DNA of 9,758 bases from Opitutia bacterium UBA7350. Its GTDB lineage: Bacteria; Verrucomicrobiota; Verrucomicrobiia; Opitutales; Coraliomargaritaceae. The notes under the pieces were generated by a model that had not been told where the DNA came from, did not search any database, and worked only from the letters and a program-made list of their open reading frames with translations. The stretch lies in the NCBI GenBank assembly GCA_002470925.1, contig DKOX01000077.1:1-9758 (forward strand), read 5' to 3'. A program made the position numbers and the translations under genes. Positions 1 through 6,503 of the stretch are shown piece after piece; within the stretch, counting starts at the first letter, position 1; every line of letters starts with the position of its first letter.

Positions 1-1484
1 TTTTCATCGAGGCGGTGGATCGGTGCGAGGGGAAAGAGTTGATCGCAGGCCCAGTGGTCGATCAGGGATTGGAAGACCGAGAAATTGCAGACGTATTGCT
101 CCGCCATCGCGCCGGGCAATGATTCGAGTTCCTCGGGTTTATAGGTGGAGGAATCCCCGTTGGGAACGAGTTCGCGACAAATTGCCCAGTAGAGCGCATC
201 GGCGTCCGCTTTGTCCTTCAGCGGCAAGTAACCGAGATTGAAAAGGTTATTGGCTTCCTCGATTTTTTGCTGGGCATCGTGGTAGCGCTCCAGCGGGCTT
301 GAATTGTGACTGTTTTCGAGGATTGCGTGCAGGTCGCGAATGACGGCGTTGCGTTTGGCATCCGCGGTGATTTTGGGCGCAACTGAAGTTTTTGAAATGC
401 GGTCACATACTTCGGTGACGAGTATGGAGTGCGGCGCGACGATGGCGCGTCCACTTTCTGAGATGATATCGGGAACCGCCACATTGGCATCACCACAGAT
501 TGTTTTGATATTATACACGACATCGCGGGTGTATTCGCGCAGGGTGTAATTCATGGAGCTTTCAAAATTACTGCGCGAACCATCATAATCGATACCGAGA
601 CCGCCACCGACATCGATCAGGCGCATCGGAAATCCAAGCTTACTCAATTCACAATAGAAACGGGCCGCCTCCACGGTCGCTTTTTTGATGGTCTGAATGT
701 TGGGTACCTGAGAACCGATATGGAAATGAATCAATTGGAGGCAATCGGCGAGGCCGGCACGTTTTAGACGGCGCGCGGCATCCATAACCTCCGGGCTGGT
801 CAGTCCGAATTTGGCATTTTCACCGGAGGAACTGGCCCATTTGCCTTCCCCTGCGGTGGCGAGCTTGATGCGAAACCCAATGAGGGGGCGCACTCCGGTT
901 TGCTTACTCAGTTGGATAATGCGGCGCACTTCACTGAGTTGCTCCACAACAAGGAAGATGGACTTGCCCAGACGGCGGCCCGAGAGGGCCATCCGGATGA
1001 AAGCATCATCTTTATAACCATTGCAAATAATCAGGGATTCCGAATCTTTGTGCATCGCCAGGGCAATCATGAGCTCGGGCTTGCTGCCACACTCAAATCC
1101 AAAGTTGTAGGGACTGCCCGCATCCTGAATTTCCTCAACGACCTCACGCAATTGATTGACCTTAATCGGGAAAACCCCGCGGTATCGTCCGCCGTAGTTT
1201 TCCTCTTTGATCGCCTGTGCAAAGAGTTCATTCAGCCGGACTACCCGCGTGCGCAACAAATCCTGAATGCGGATCGTGAGCGGTAGTTTGTGTCCTTTCC
1301 CGAGCGCCTCCGTAACGATGTCATGAATCCGAATCGTCGCGTTGTCACCATGCGGATGCACCAACAAGAACCCAGCGGGGTCTACGGAAAAGTGCCCCCC
1401 GCCCCAGTGTCTTAATCCGTAATACCGCTCAGCATCAGTAGTAGACCATGATTCCGGATCTAGAGATGGTGTTTTTGGATTCAT
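1..1484 (-). CDS. speA: Biosynthetic arginine decarboxylase, 3' end cut by window edge
   Basis: PLP-dependent enzyme that converts arginine to agmatine and CO2, the first step of the agmatine route to putrescine and spermidine. An open frame of 494 codons runs off the left edge with no stop. SpeA is usually about 630-660 residues, so roughly a quarter, at the C-terminal end, is missing. Visible landmarks are FPIKVNQ with the PLP-binding lysine K108, HFHIGSQ at 253-259, DVGGGLGIDYDG from 291 (phosphate-binding glycine loop) and SESGRA at 342-347. These are fold-type III alanine-racemase-like barrel motifs in the SpeA order. The N-terminal stretch (SWSTTDAERYYGLRHWGGG) also matches the family. 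The ATG at 1484 is preceded by AGGGG four bases upstream, the nearest thing to a ribosome binding site in the window. It lies downstream of gcvH on the same strand but seems to have its own promoter (1508-1537). Identification is firm; the C-terminal domain cannot be seen. Confidence 0.95.
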   Translation of the reverse strand, partial: MNPKTPSLDPESWSTTDAERYYGLRHWGGGHFSVDPAGFLLVHPHGDNATIRIHDIVTEALGKGHKLPLTIRIQDLLRTRVVRLNELFAQAIKEENYGGRYRGVFPIKVNQLREVVEEIQDAGSPYNFGFECGSKPELMIALAMHKDSESLIICNGYKDDAFIRMALSGRRLGKSIFLVVEQLSEVRRIIQLSKQTGVRPLIGFRIKLATAGEGKWASSSGENAKFGLTSPEVMDAARRLKRAGLADCLQLIHFHIGSQVPNIQTIKKATVEAARFYCELSKLGFPMRLIDVGGGLGIDYDGSRSNFESSMNYTLREYTRDVVYNIKTICGDANVAVPDIISESGRAIVAPHSILVTEVCDRISKTSVAPKITADAKRNAVIRDLHAILENSHNSSPLERYHDAQQKIEEANNLFNLGYLPLKDKADADALYWAICRELVPNGDSSTYKPEELESLPGAMAEQYVCNFSVFQSLIDHWACDQLFPLAPIHRLDE

Positions 1485-1507
1485 TTTCCCCTGAGGCAGC
1501 AAAAACC

Positions 1508-1537
1508 ATAATAATTTAGTAGAACTGCGGCTGTGAA
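1508..1537 (-). promoter_or_regulatory. Probable sigma-70-type promoter of speA
   Basis: Read on the minus strand: -35 TTCACA (1532-1537, 5 of 6 consensus), an 18-base spacer and -10 TATTAT (1508-1513, 5 of 6). The -10 ends 23 bases before the speA ATG, giving a predicted leader of about 17 bases. The -35 sits inside the loop of a 7-bp inverted repeat (1525-1552). Matches are seen directly; promoter activity is inferred. Confidence 0.55.
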
Positions 1538-1552
1538 AAAACTTCGCCGCAG
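1525..1552. repeat. Inverted repeat around the speA -35, possible operator
   Basis: Perfect 7-bp arms CTGCGGC (1525-1531) and GCCGCAG (1546-1552) are separated by 14 bases that contain the predicted speA -35. As a minus-strand hairpin it could instead end the gcvH transcript, but it is followed by a mixed T-rich stretch (TTCTACTAAATTATT) and not by a continuous T run. I therefore favour an operator or weak terminator over a strong intrinsic terminator. Confidence 0.35.
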
Positions 1553-1562
1553 GAGGCTGTGC

Positions 1563-1943
1563 TTATATCAAAGCGGAATAATCCCCGGGCTTCAGTAGTG
1601 CTTCCGTCTCCGCGGGTTCAGTGAGGCGGATTTTCAAAAGCCAACCCGCCTGGTAGGGATCGCTATTGAGCAAGTCCGGCGCGGTATCGGCCTCTGTATT
1701 GATGGCAATCACCTCGCCGGCTGCCGGCATGTAAAGATCAGAGGCCGCCTTCACCGATTCAACCACTCCAAAGGTCTCACCACTTTGAAAAACGGCACCC
1801 GCTTCTGGAAATTCAATGAAAGTTATATCACCCAGACTCTCCTGGGCGTAATCGGTTATACCCACAGTCGCGGTGCCATCCTCATGGAGGCGAACCCATT
1901 CGTGGTCTTTAGTGTAAAGGAGGTCTTCAGGTACGCTGGACAT
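1563..1943 (-). CDS. gcvH: Glycine cleavage system H protein (lipoyl carrier)
   Basis: Small lipoyl-bearing shuttle protein of the glycine cleavage system. Its lipoyl arm carries the aminomethyl group from GcvP (P protein) to GcvT and is reoxidised by dihydrolipoamide dehydrogenase. In some bacteria H protein also serves as an entry point for lipoate assembly. The 126 residues match the usual length. The N-terminus MSSVPEDLLYTKDHEWV aligns with known H proteins, and the lipoylated lysine is K65 in VESVKAASDLYMP. The C-terminal half has the expected N(S/D)DPY..GWLLKI pattern. The ATG start is chosen by this alignment, because no Shine-Dalgarno sequence is visible upstream. It begins 33 bases after the stop of the PEGA lipoprotein gene, so the two are probably cotranscribed. 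No gcvT or gcvP is nearby, which is unusual because these genes are commonly clustered. Identification is firm. Confidence 0.97.
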   Translation of the reverse strand: MSSVPEDLLYTKDHEWVRLHEDGTATVGITDYAQESLGDITFIEFPEAGAVFQSGETFGVVESVKAASDLYMPAAGEVIAINTEADTAPDLLNSDPYQAGWLLKIRLTEPAETEALLKPGDYSALI

Positions 1944-1976
1944 GCGCGCAAGTTACACCACTTACACTCAACCTGG

Positions 1977-2492
1977 CTAGACATTTTCCTCAAAGAAGGA
2001 AATAATCTGCTCGATGATAAACTTGTGCTCCGCTGCGGAGATTTCACCATCCTCCAAGCGGCGATCTGCCTCAAGTGCTTGCTTGGCCATCTTCTCAAAA
2101 GGATCAACACCCAAGGAAGCTGGAACCAGTTCACTTTTCATATCCGCGTCCATCGTTTCGGGCTTCAAGTCAACATAATATCCGAGGTCTTCGGAAAGGC
2201 CAAAACGGATAAAATTTTTGCTCTTTTCGTTGGGCACCGGGGTGAAATATTTCACTGCTTGATTGTAGCCCTGCTTCATCAAGCGTACCTCATGCACAAT
2301 CTTTCGGGGCAGCGCGGCCACGTAGGGCGTAATTCCAACAGCTTCACCATTAATAAAAATACTGCACTCGTTAGGAAACGAAACAATCGTGACCTCCTGT
2401 GGCACACCTTTTTCAAAGTAAGTGCAACCGACCGAAAATGTTACGATCAAAAAAATTAAAGCGGGGAGGTAAATTAGGTTATTGATTTTCAC
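1977..2492 (-). CDS. PEGA-domain lipoprotein, function unknown
   Basis: A 171-residue predicted exported lipoprotein of unknown role. Residues 1-22 form a signal peptide with a long hydrophobic core, ending in SVGC with Cys23 as the candidate lipidated cysteine. The serine at -3 makes the lipobox imperfect. Residues about 34-85 look like a PEGA domain, a small beta-sandwich common in surface proteins of several phyla; the hallmark is INGEAVGITP (47-56), followed by a KQGY turn (73-76). Residues about 126-171 are charged and probably helical (DGEISAAEHKFIIEQI), reminiscent of a SHOCT-like tail, but that is only a resemblance. The start is GTG; no in-frame ATG or alternative start lies just upstream, and the signal peptide fits this start. 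There is no Shine-Dalgarno sequence, and the predicted leader is only about 17 bases. It heads the probable lipoprotein-gcvH transcript. A cell-envelope role is inferred; the substrate or partner is not known. Confidence 0.8.
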   Translation of the reverse strand: MKINNLIYLPALIFLIVTFSVGCTYFEKGVPQEVTIVSFPNECSIFINGEAVGITPYVAALPRKIVHEVRLMKQGYNQAVKYFTPVPNEKSKNFIRFGLSEDLGYYVDLKPETMDADMKSELVPASLGVDPFEKMAKQALEADRRLEDGEISAAEHKFIIEQIISFFEENV

Positions 2493-2515
2493 AATGGGTA
2501 AATGATTGGAATGAA

Positions 2516-2545
2516 ATAATAACCTAAAGCGCCTCTTTCAGTCAA
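2516..2545 (-). promoter_or_regulatory. Probable sigma-70-type promoter of the lipoprotein-gcvH transcript
   Basis: Read on the minus strand: -35 TTGACT (2540-2545, 5 of 6), an 18-base spacer and -10 TATTAT (2516-2521, 5 of 6). The -10 ends 23 bases before the GTG start at 2492. Spacer, -10 and distance to the start are identical to those at the speA promoter. Part of the -35 lies in one arm of the inverted repeat at 2530-2551. Confidence 0.6.
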
Positions 2546-2551
2546 GAGGCG
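2530..2551. repeat. Inverted repeat overlapping the lipoprotein promoter -35, possible operator
   Basis: Perfect 8-bp arms CGCCTCTT (2530-2537) and AAGAGGCG (2544-2551) with a 6-base centre. It lies between two divergently transcribed genes, so it cannot terminate either. It covers the -35 and the upstream part of the spacer of the minus-strand promoter, the usual position for a dimeric repressor site. An RNA hairpin in a transcript read from the other strand is also possible, since the plus strand has ATTTTT about 10 bases after the second arm. Confidence 0.45.
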
Positions 2552-2686
2552 ATGTAAAAAGATTTTTAAGCGCTAATGGGATCGTGACATTCTGCTTGAA
2601 ACAAATCCGACAGTCCTTCTTTGTTTAGTAATTGTCCGCAGCGCTCAATATCTAAGCAAAGCTACTGTTCTGCAAGCGCTGTCACA

Positions 2687-3751
2687 ATGCAGATGACCCT
2701 TACTTTTATAATCGCAATCGCCTTCACAATCGGCATCTCTGCCCTGTGCTCTATCCTGGAAGCCATGCTTCTAAGTACCACCACTGCAGAAATTGAGGCT
2801 CTGAAGAAAAGTCACCCTGCTCGCGGCAAGCAATTGGAGCATCACAAGGTGAATGTAGAACAAAGCAGTTCCGCTATTCTCAGCCTCAACACCATTGCCA
2901 ACACGCTGGGCGCAACCATCGTTGGCGGCCTCGCGGTTCAAATTTGGCCTCAGGATGCCAATATGCTGGTCAAAATCTCCCTCATCATGGCAATCGCCAT
3001 CCTCTTTTTCTCGGAAATCATCCCGAAAAATGTCGGGGTTCTATACCGCGCCAGCTTACAGCCATTCCTGGTTCCGCCCCTCAACCTCGTCTGCGCCATC
3101 ATGACTCCAATTGCGAGTGTAGCTGGATTTGTGGTGCGGTTGATTCTGCGTCCTTCCAAAGCGAAGCCCGCAGACACGGATCAGGAAATCATGCTCCTCG
3201 CCGAAAAGAGTGAAAAAGAAGGCAATTTAACCTCCCATGAACGCGAGTTGATTCACAATGCCCTTCAACTGGATGAAATTCAGGTTCATACCATCATGAC
3301 ACCCCGCACGGTTGTGGAAATGCTGGATGGCTCCGAAAGTGTCGGCGCCCTCTACGCCCGCGAGAAGAATATCCCTTTTGCCCGCTTGCCCGTCTATCGC
3401 GACCACAACGAAAACTTTATAGGGATTGTGCGTCGGCGCGACATTCTGAACTTGGTCGCCAAGGATCAGGACGAGGTGCCAATAGAAGCGCTCGCAGCGG
3501 AGCCGGTATTCATTCCCGACAACGCCACTGCCGAGGACGCGCTCCGGACCTTTCTCAAAAACCAACAACAACTCGCGATTGTGGTGGACGAATTCGGCAA
3601 CATGGCCGGAGTGATTACAATGGAGGATGTTATTGAACACATCATAGGCCATGAAATTTACGAAGCCGACGATCCTGCAGTTGATATGCGGGAATTGGCA
3701 CGGGCGCGGCAATACGCTGAAAAACACAAAGCCCGCAAGGGAATTGACTAG
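2687..3751 (+). CDS. CNNM/CBS-pair membrane protein (CorC/TlyC-like family)
   Basis: Integral membrane protein of the CNNM (DUF21) plus CBS-pair family, whose members are linked to magnesium or cobalt transport or resistance and have often been mis-annotated as hemolysins. Residues 4-28, 62-84, 94-112 and about 124-150 are hydrophobic segments forming the CNNM domain. The family motif SEIIPKN is at 109-115. Two CBS motifs follow: the first around IMTPR (203-207) and YRDHNENFIGIV, the second ending with VVDEFGN (299-305) and AGVITMEDVIEHIIG. The protein stops soon after the second CBS, at 354 residues, and lacks the C-terminal CorC_HlyC domain found in longer relatives. The ATG at 2687 is preferred because the hydrophobic segment begins right after it. 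ATG at 2693 is nearly as good, and a TTG at 2621 would add 22 polar residues with no family match. No Shine-Dalgarno sequence is visible. The stop codon overlaps that of convergent hemB. Transport of a specific ion is not shown by the sequence. Confidence 0.88.
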   Translation: MQMTLTFIIAIAFTIGISALCSILEAMLLSTTTAEIEALKKSHPARGKQLEHHKVNVEQSSSAILSLNTIANTLGATIVGGLAVQIWPQDANMLVKISLIMAIAILFFSEIIPKNVGVLYRASLQPFLVPPLNLVCAIMTPIASVAGFVVRLILRPSKAKPADTDQEIMLLAEKSEKEGNLTSHERELIHNALQLDEIQVHTIMTPRTVVEMLDGSESVGALYAREKNIPFARLPVYRDHNENFIGIVRRRDILNLVAKDQDEVPIEALAAEPVFIPDNATAEDALRTFLKNQQQLAIVVDEFGNMAGVITMEDVIEHIIGHEIYEADDPAVDMRELARARQYAEKHKARKGID

Positions 3752-4770
3752 GGTTGAACCGTGGCCTGATCCTCGGCGTAGGCCTTTGCAAAATAACTCA
3801 GGATGATGTCGGCTCCGGCTCGCCGAATTGCGAGCAGGGACTCATCGCGACAAGCTTTTAAATCAAGCCACCCCTTCTCCGCCGCCGCCATAATCTGCGC
3901 ATACTCCCCGGAAACCTGGTAGGCCGCCAGCGGCAAATCCGTCGCTTCCCGAAGCTCGCGAATCACATCCAAGTAAGGCCCCGCCGGCTTAACCATCAAA
4001 ATGTCAGCCCCCTCGCCCTCGTCCAGTTCTGCCTCCGTGAGTGCCTCCCGGCGATTCGCGGGATTCAATTGGTAGGTCCGCTTGTCCAAAGGCGGATCAC
4101 CGGCCTCAGTTTTACTACCCACCGCATCGCGAAACGGCCCATAAAAAGCGGAGGCAAATTTGGCAGAATACGCCATGATGGCGCAATGTTCGAAGTCGTT
4201 TGCATCCAGCGCGGCGCGAATCGCCGCAACCCGCCCATCCATCATGTCTGAGGGAGCCACCATATCGGCCCCGGCATGTGCCGCGAGCACCGCCATTTCA
4301 GCGAGTATTTCAACCGTGGCATCGTTCGCAATTTCCCCAGTGGCGGGCTGCACTAATCCATCGTGCCCGTGCGTTGTATAGGGATCGAGTGCCAGATCCG
4401 CGATGACTGTCATTTCCGGCAACTCCTGTTTGAGGGCACGAATCGCCCGAAAAATCAGACTGCCCGGGTTGAGCGCTTCTCGCCCATCATCCCGTTTGAG
4501 TGTATCCTCAAGCTTGGGAAAAAGCGCCACGGCCTGGATGCCCAACTGCTGAAGCGAGCGACATTCCTCGATCAGCAAGGGAAGCGTCAGGCGATCGATG
4601 CCCGGCATGGATGCAATCGGTTCCGCCTTGCCATCACCATCGATGACAAAAAGCGGTTGTATTAATTGAGAGGCCTCCAGGCGGGTCTCACAGGAAAGCT
4701 CTCTCATTGCGGAACTTCGGCGGAGACGGCGCGGTCGCCGCGGAAGGTCGAGTTTAAAGCTGCTGGCCAT
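3748..4770 (-). CDS. hemB: Porphobilinogen synthase (delta-aminolevulinic acid dehydratase), magnesium type
   Basis: Cytoplasmic enzyme that condenses two 5-aminolevulinate molecules to porphobilinogen, the first common step to heme, siroheme, cobalamin and chlorophylls. The protein has 340 residues from the ATG at 4770 (family about 320-340). The two Schiff-base lysines are K204 in YSAKFASAFYGPFRD and K261 in MVKPAGPYLD. The metal loop reads DLALDPYTTHGHDG (125-138): the three cysteines of zinc enzymes are replaced by A127, D129 and D137, the pattern of the magnesium-dependent subclass. The RRPRRLRR stretch near residues 11-18 also fits the family's N-terminal arm. A GTG at 4818 would add 16 residues without family similarity, so the ATG is preferred. 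No Shine-Dalgarno sequence is seen. It is divergent from cysS and convergent with the CNNM gene; no other heme gene is visible nearby. Identification is firm; the metal preference is inferred from the motif. Confidence 0.96.
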   Translation of the reverse strand: MASSFKLDLPRRPRRLRRSSAMRELSCETRLEASQLIQPLFVIDGDGKAEPIASMPGIDRLTLPLLIEECRSLQQLGIQAVALFPKLEDTLKRDDGREALNPGSLIFRAIRALKQELPEMTVIADLALDPYTTHGHDGLVQPATGEIANDATVEILAEMAVLAAHAGADMVAPSDMMDGRVAAIRAALDANDFEHCAIMAYSAKFASAFYGPFRDAVGSKTEAGDPPLDKRTYQLNPANRREALTEAELDEGEGADILMVKPAGPYLDVIRELREATDLPLAAYQVSGEYAQIMAAAEKGWLDLKACRDESLLAIRRAGADIILSYFAKAYAEDQATVQP

Positions 4771-4810
4771 TTCACAACAGTGCGCATTCCATCCTGAAGG
4801 GAAAGCGTAA

Positions 4811-4829
4811 AATCCCACCCGAATCCCAC
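4811..4829. repeat. Short direct repeat in the hemB-cysS divergent spacer
   Basis: AATCCCAC occurs twice (4811-4818 and 4822-4829), separated by CCG, an 11-base period close to one helical turn. It lies in the roughly 100-base spacer between divergent hemB and cysS, where a shared regulator could bind. No convincing -35/-10 pair was found in this spacer on either strand. Function is speculative. Confidence 0.25.
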
Positions 4830-4870
4830 TTTCACCTTTTCATTTACCCCCTTTGTGGCATCTTACCGCA

Positions 4871-6307
4871 ATGCCTATTCAGTTATACGATACGCACAGC
4901 CGTTCCCTGCGTCCCCTCGAAGCGGAAGCCAACCAACCGTTTCGTTTCTATTGCTGCGGGCCTACCGTCTATGGCCCCGCGCATATCGGCAACTTCCGCA
5001 CCTTCCTATTGCAGGACACCCTGCGTCGCTGCCTCGAAGTTGACGGTCAAGCGGTGCAGCATGTGCGCAACCTTACCGATGTGGATGACAAAACCATTAA
5101 AGGAGCAATCCAATCCGGCCTTTCCCTCAAAGCGTTCACCCATCAATGGACCGAGAAATTTCATGCTGACTGCGAGGCGCTCAATTGCCTCCCGCCCCAC
5201 GAGGAGCCCAGCGCGGTGGAGCATATCCCGCAACAAATTGCCTTAATCCAACAATTAATTGAGAAGGATCATGCCTATGCGACCGAGGGCGGTTCCGTTT
5301 ATTTCCGAGTCTCCAGTTTTGAAAACTATGGGAGTCTCTCCCGCCTGAAGGAGCGCGAACTTAAAAGCCAATCGAACAACTCAGCGGGTCAACCCAATGA
5401 TGCGGACGAATACACACGCGAGGCCGTCAGTGATTTTGCGCTGTGGAAGTGTCGAAAAGAGGAAGATGGCGACAATTTCTGGAGCAGTCCGTGGGGCGAG
5501 GGTCGTCCCGGTTGGCACGTGGAGTGTTCTGCCATGATCGAAAGCAGTTTTGGAGGAGCCATCCTTGATTTGCATGGCGGCGGGGTCGATCTTTGCTTCC
5601 CGCACCACGAAAACGAAATCGCGCAGTCGGAATGCGCCCATGGGCGACCACTTTGCAAGCACTGGTTTCACAGCGCCCACCTCATGGTTGATGGTGCCAA
5701 AATGTCCAAAAGCCTCGGCAACCTCTACACGCTGGATGATCTTTGCGCAAAAAGCTTTAGTCCAATGGCGGTGCGCTACGCCCTCATCGCCGGGAGCTAC
5801 CGCCAACAATTGAACTTTACCATCGAAACCCTCCATGCCGCAGAAAGCGCACTCGCGAAACTCGAGCGATTTGCAAGCAGCCTGCTGGATAAAACCGCCG
5901 AACCCAGCAGTGCCCTTGAGCACTACATCCAGCCGGGAAATCCCGAATCATTCGATCGCTTCAGCAAGGCATGGGAAGCACTGAGCAATAACTTGAATAC
6001 TTCCGCAGCGCTCGGTGCGCTCTTCGGTGTCGTTGGTTCAAACCCCGCGAGCACGCTGGATGCTCCTGGAGCGCGCCGAACCCTGACCGCATTTGGAACT
6101 TTGTTATACGCCCTTGGTATCAAGCTTTTTACCAAGAAAAACACCGAGCTTAATATTCCCGAAGACGTCCGCGCGATGGGGCAAGAACGCTGGGAAGCCA
6201 AACAGGCACGGAAATATGAGCGGGCGGACGATCTTCGTAATGCCTTGCTCGAAAAAGGTTGGGCGATCAAGGACAAGCCGGATGGGTTTGAAATTGAACC
6301 GAAGTGA
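4871..6307 (+). CDS. cysS: Cysteinyl-tRNA synthetase
   Basis: Class I aminoacyl-tRNA synthetase that charges tRNA-Cys in the cytoplasm. The protein has 478 residues from the ATG at 4871, within the normal range. The HIGH box is HIGN (38-41) and the KMSKS loop is at 277-281. Zinc ligands that read cysteine thiol can be placed at C29 (CCGPTVY), C219 (HVECSAM), H245 and E249 (FPHHENE), so the cysteine-selecting site is intact. LTDVDDKTI, common to the family, follows the HIGH box. The C-terminal end (DDLRNALLEKGW) matches the helical-bundle and anticodon-binding part. A GTG 18 bases upstream would add MWHLTA, but MPIQLYD is the usual CysS N-terminus, so ATG is preferred. No Shine-Dalgarno sequence is visible. 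It is divergent from hemB and followed by a 196-base AT-rich spacer. Identification is firm. Confidence 0.97.
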   Translation: MPIQLYDTHSRSLRPLEAEANQPFRFYCCGPTVYGPAHIGNFRTFLLQDTLRRCLEVDGQAVQHVRNLTDVDDKTIKGAIQSGLSLKAFTHQWTEKFHADCEALNCLPPHEEPSAVEHIPQQIALIQQLIEKDHAYATEGGSVYFRVSSFENYGSLSRLKERELKSQSNNSAGQPNDADEYTREAVSDFALWKCRKEEDGDNFWSSPWGEGRPGWHVECSAMIESSFGGAILDLHGGGVDLCFPHHENEIAQSECAHGRPLCKHWFHSAHLMVDGAKMSKSLGNLYTLDDLCAKSFSPMAVRYALIAGSYRQQLNFTIETLHAAESALAKLERFASSLLDKTAEPSSALEHYIQPGNPESFDRFSKAWEALSNNLNTSAALGALFGVVGSNPASTLDAPGARRTLTAFGTLLYALGIKLFTKKNTELNIPEDVRAMGQERWEAKQARKYERADDLRNALLEKGWAIKDKPDGFEIEPK

Positions 6308-6503
6308 ACGGACCGCTATCCCAGCGAGGTTCTTAGCAATTAAATGGATTCTTTTTATGCCATCAGCCTTGACCTCGCCTACTACCGAACAAGCAATTAC
6401 AAAAGATTTACATTTAGAAATGACTGCGGTTGACGAACGTAAAAAAATAATTCTTCCTAAATCTTTATTTAACAATTTAGGATATTGTGTCTAAGCTCAA
6501 AGT
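6308..6503. other. AT-rich spacer with an inverted repeat and weak small ORFs
   Basis: Between cysS and the SMP-30-family gene the composition drops sharply: 6391-6490 has 26 G or C in 100 bases. It holds an 8-bp inverted repeat, TCCTAAAT (6455-6462) and ATTTAGGA (6475-6482), with a 12-base loop and no T run after it, so it is not a convincing terminator. Two small frames start with ATG, 6357-6494 (45 residues, ending NNLGYCV) and 6344-6433 (29 residues). Neither has a well-placed ribosome binding site or a recognisable family. The region could hold the promoter of the downstream gene, but I found no good -35/-10 pair. Confidence 0.4.

Noticed and set aside
1785..2459. Long plus-strand open frame of 224 codons across gcvH and the lipoprotein gene
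   Set aside because: It lies antisense to two genes with clear signatures (lipoyl site, signal peptide, PEGA motif), and its translation shows no family pattern.
2596..2632. TTGAAA box as a promoter for the CNNM gene
   Set aside because: No -10 with acceptable match at 16-18 bases; the nearest TA-rich hexamers are 22-24 bases away.
2621..2686. TTG-initiated extension of the CNNM protein by 22 residues
   Set aside because: The added residues are polar and precede the first membrane segment without family similarity; ATG at 2687 directly precedes the hydrophobic region.
3227..3727. Minus-strand open frame of 166 codons
   Set aside because: Mirror of the CBS-pair coding region; no recognisable motif.
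4771..4818. GTG-initiated extension of HemB by 16 residues
   Set aside because: The extra residues do not resemble HemB N-termini and the ATG at 4770 gives the usual length.
5381..5923. Minus-strand open frame of 180 codons
   Set aside because: Antisense shadow of the cysS core, which carries intact zinc-ligand and KMSKS motifs.
6344..6433. 29-codon ORF starting just after the cysS stop
   Set aside because: GAGG is 14 bases upstream, too distant for a normal ribosome binding site, and the peptide shows no recognisable family; kept only as part of the AT-rich spacer description.
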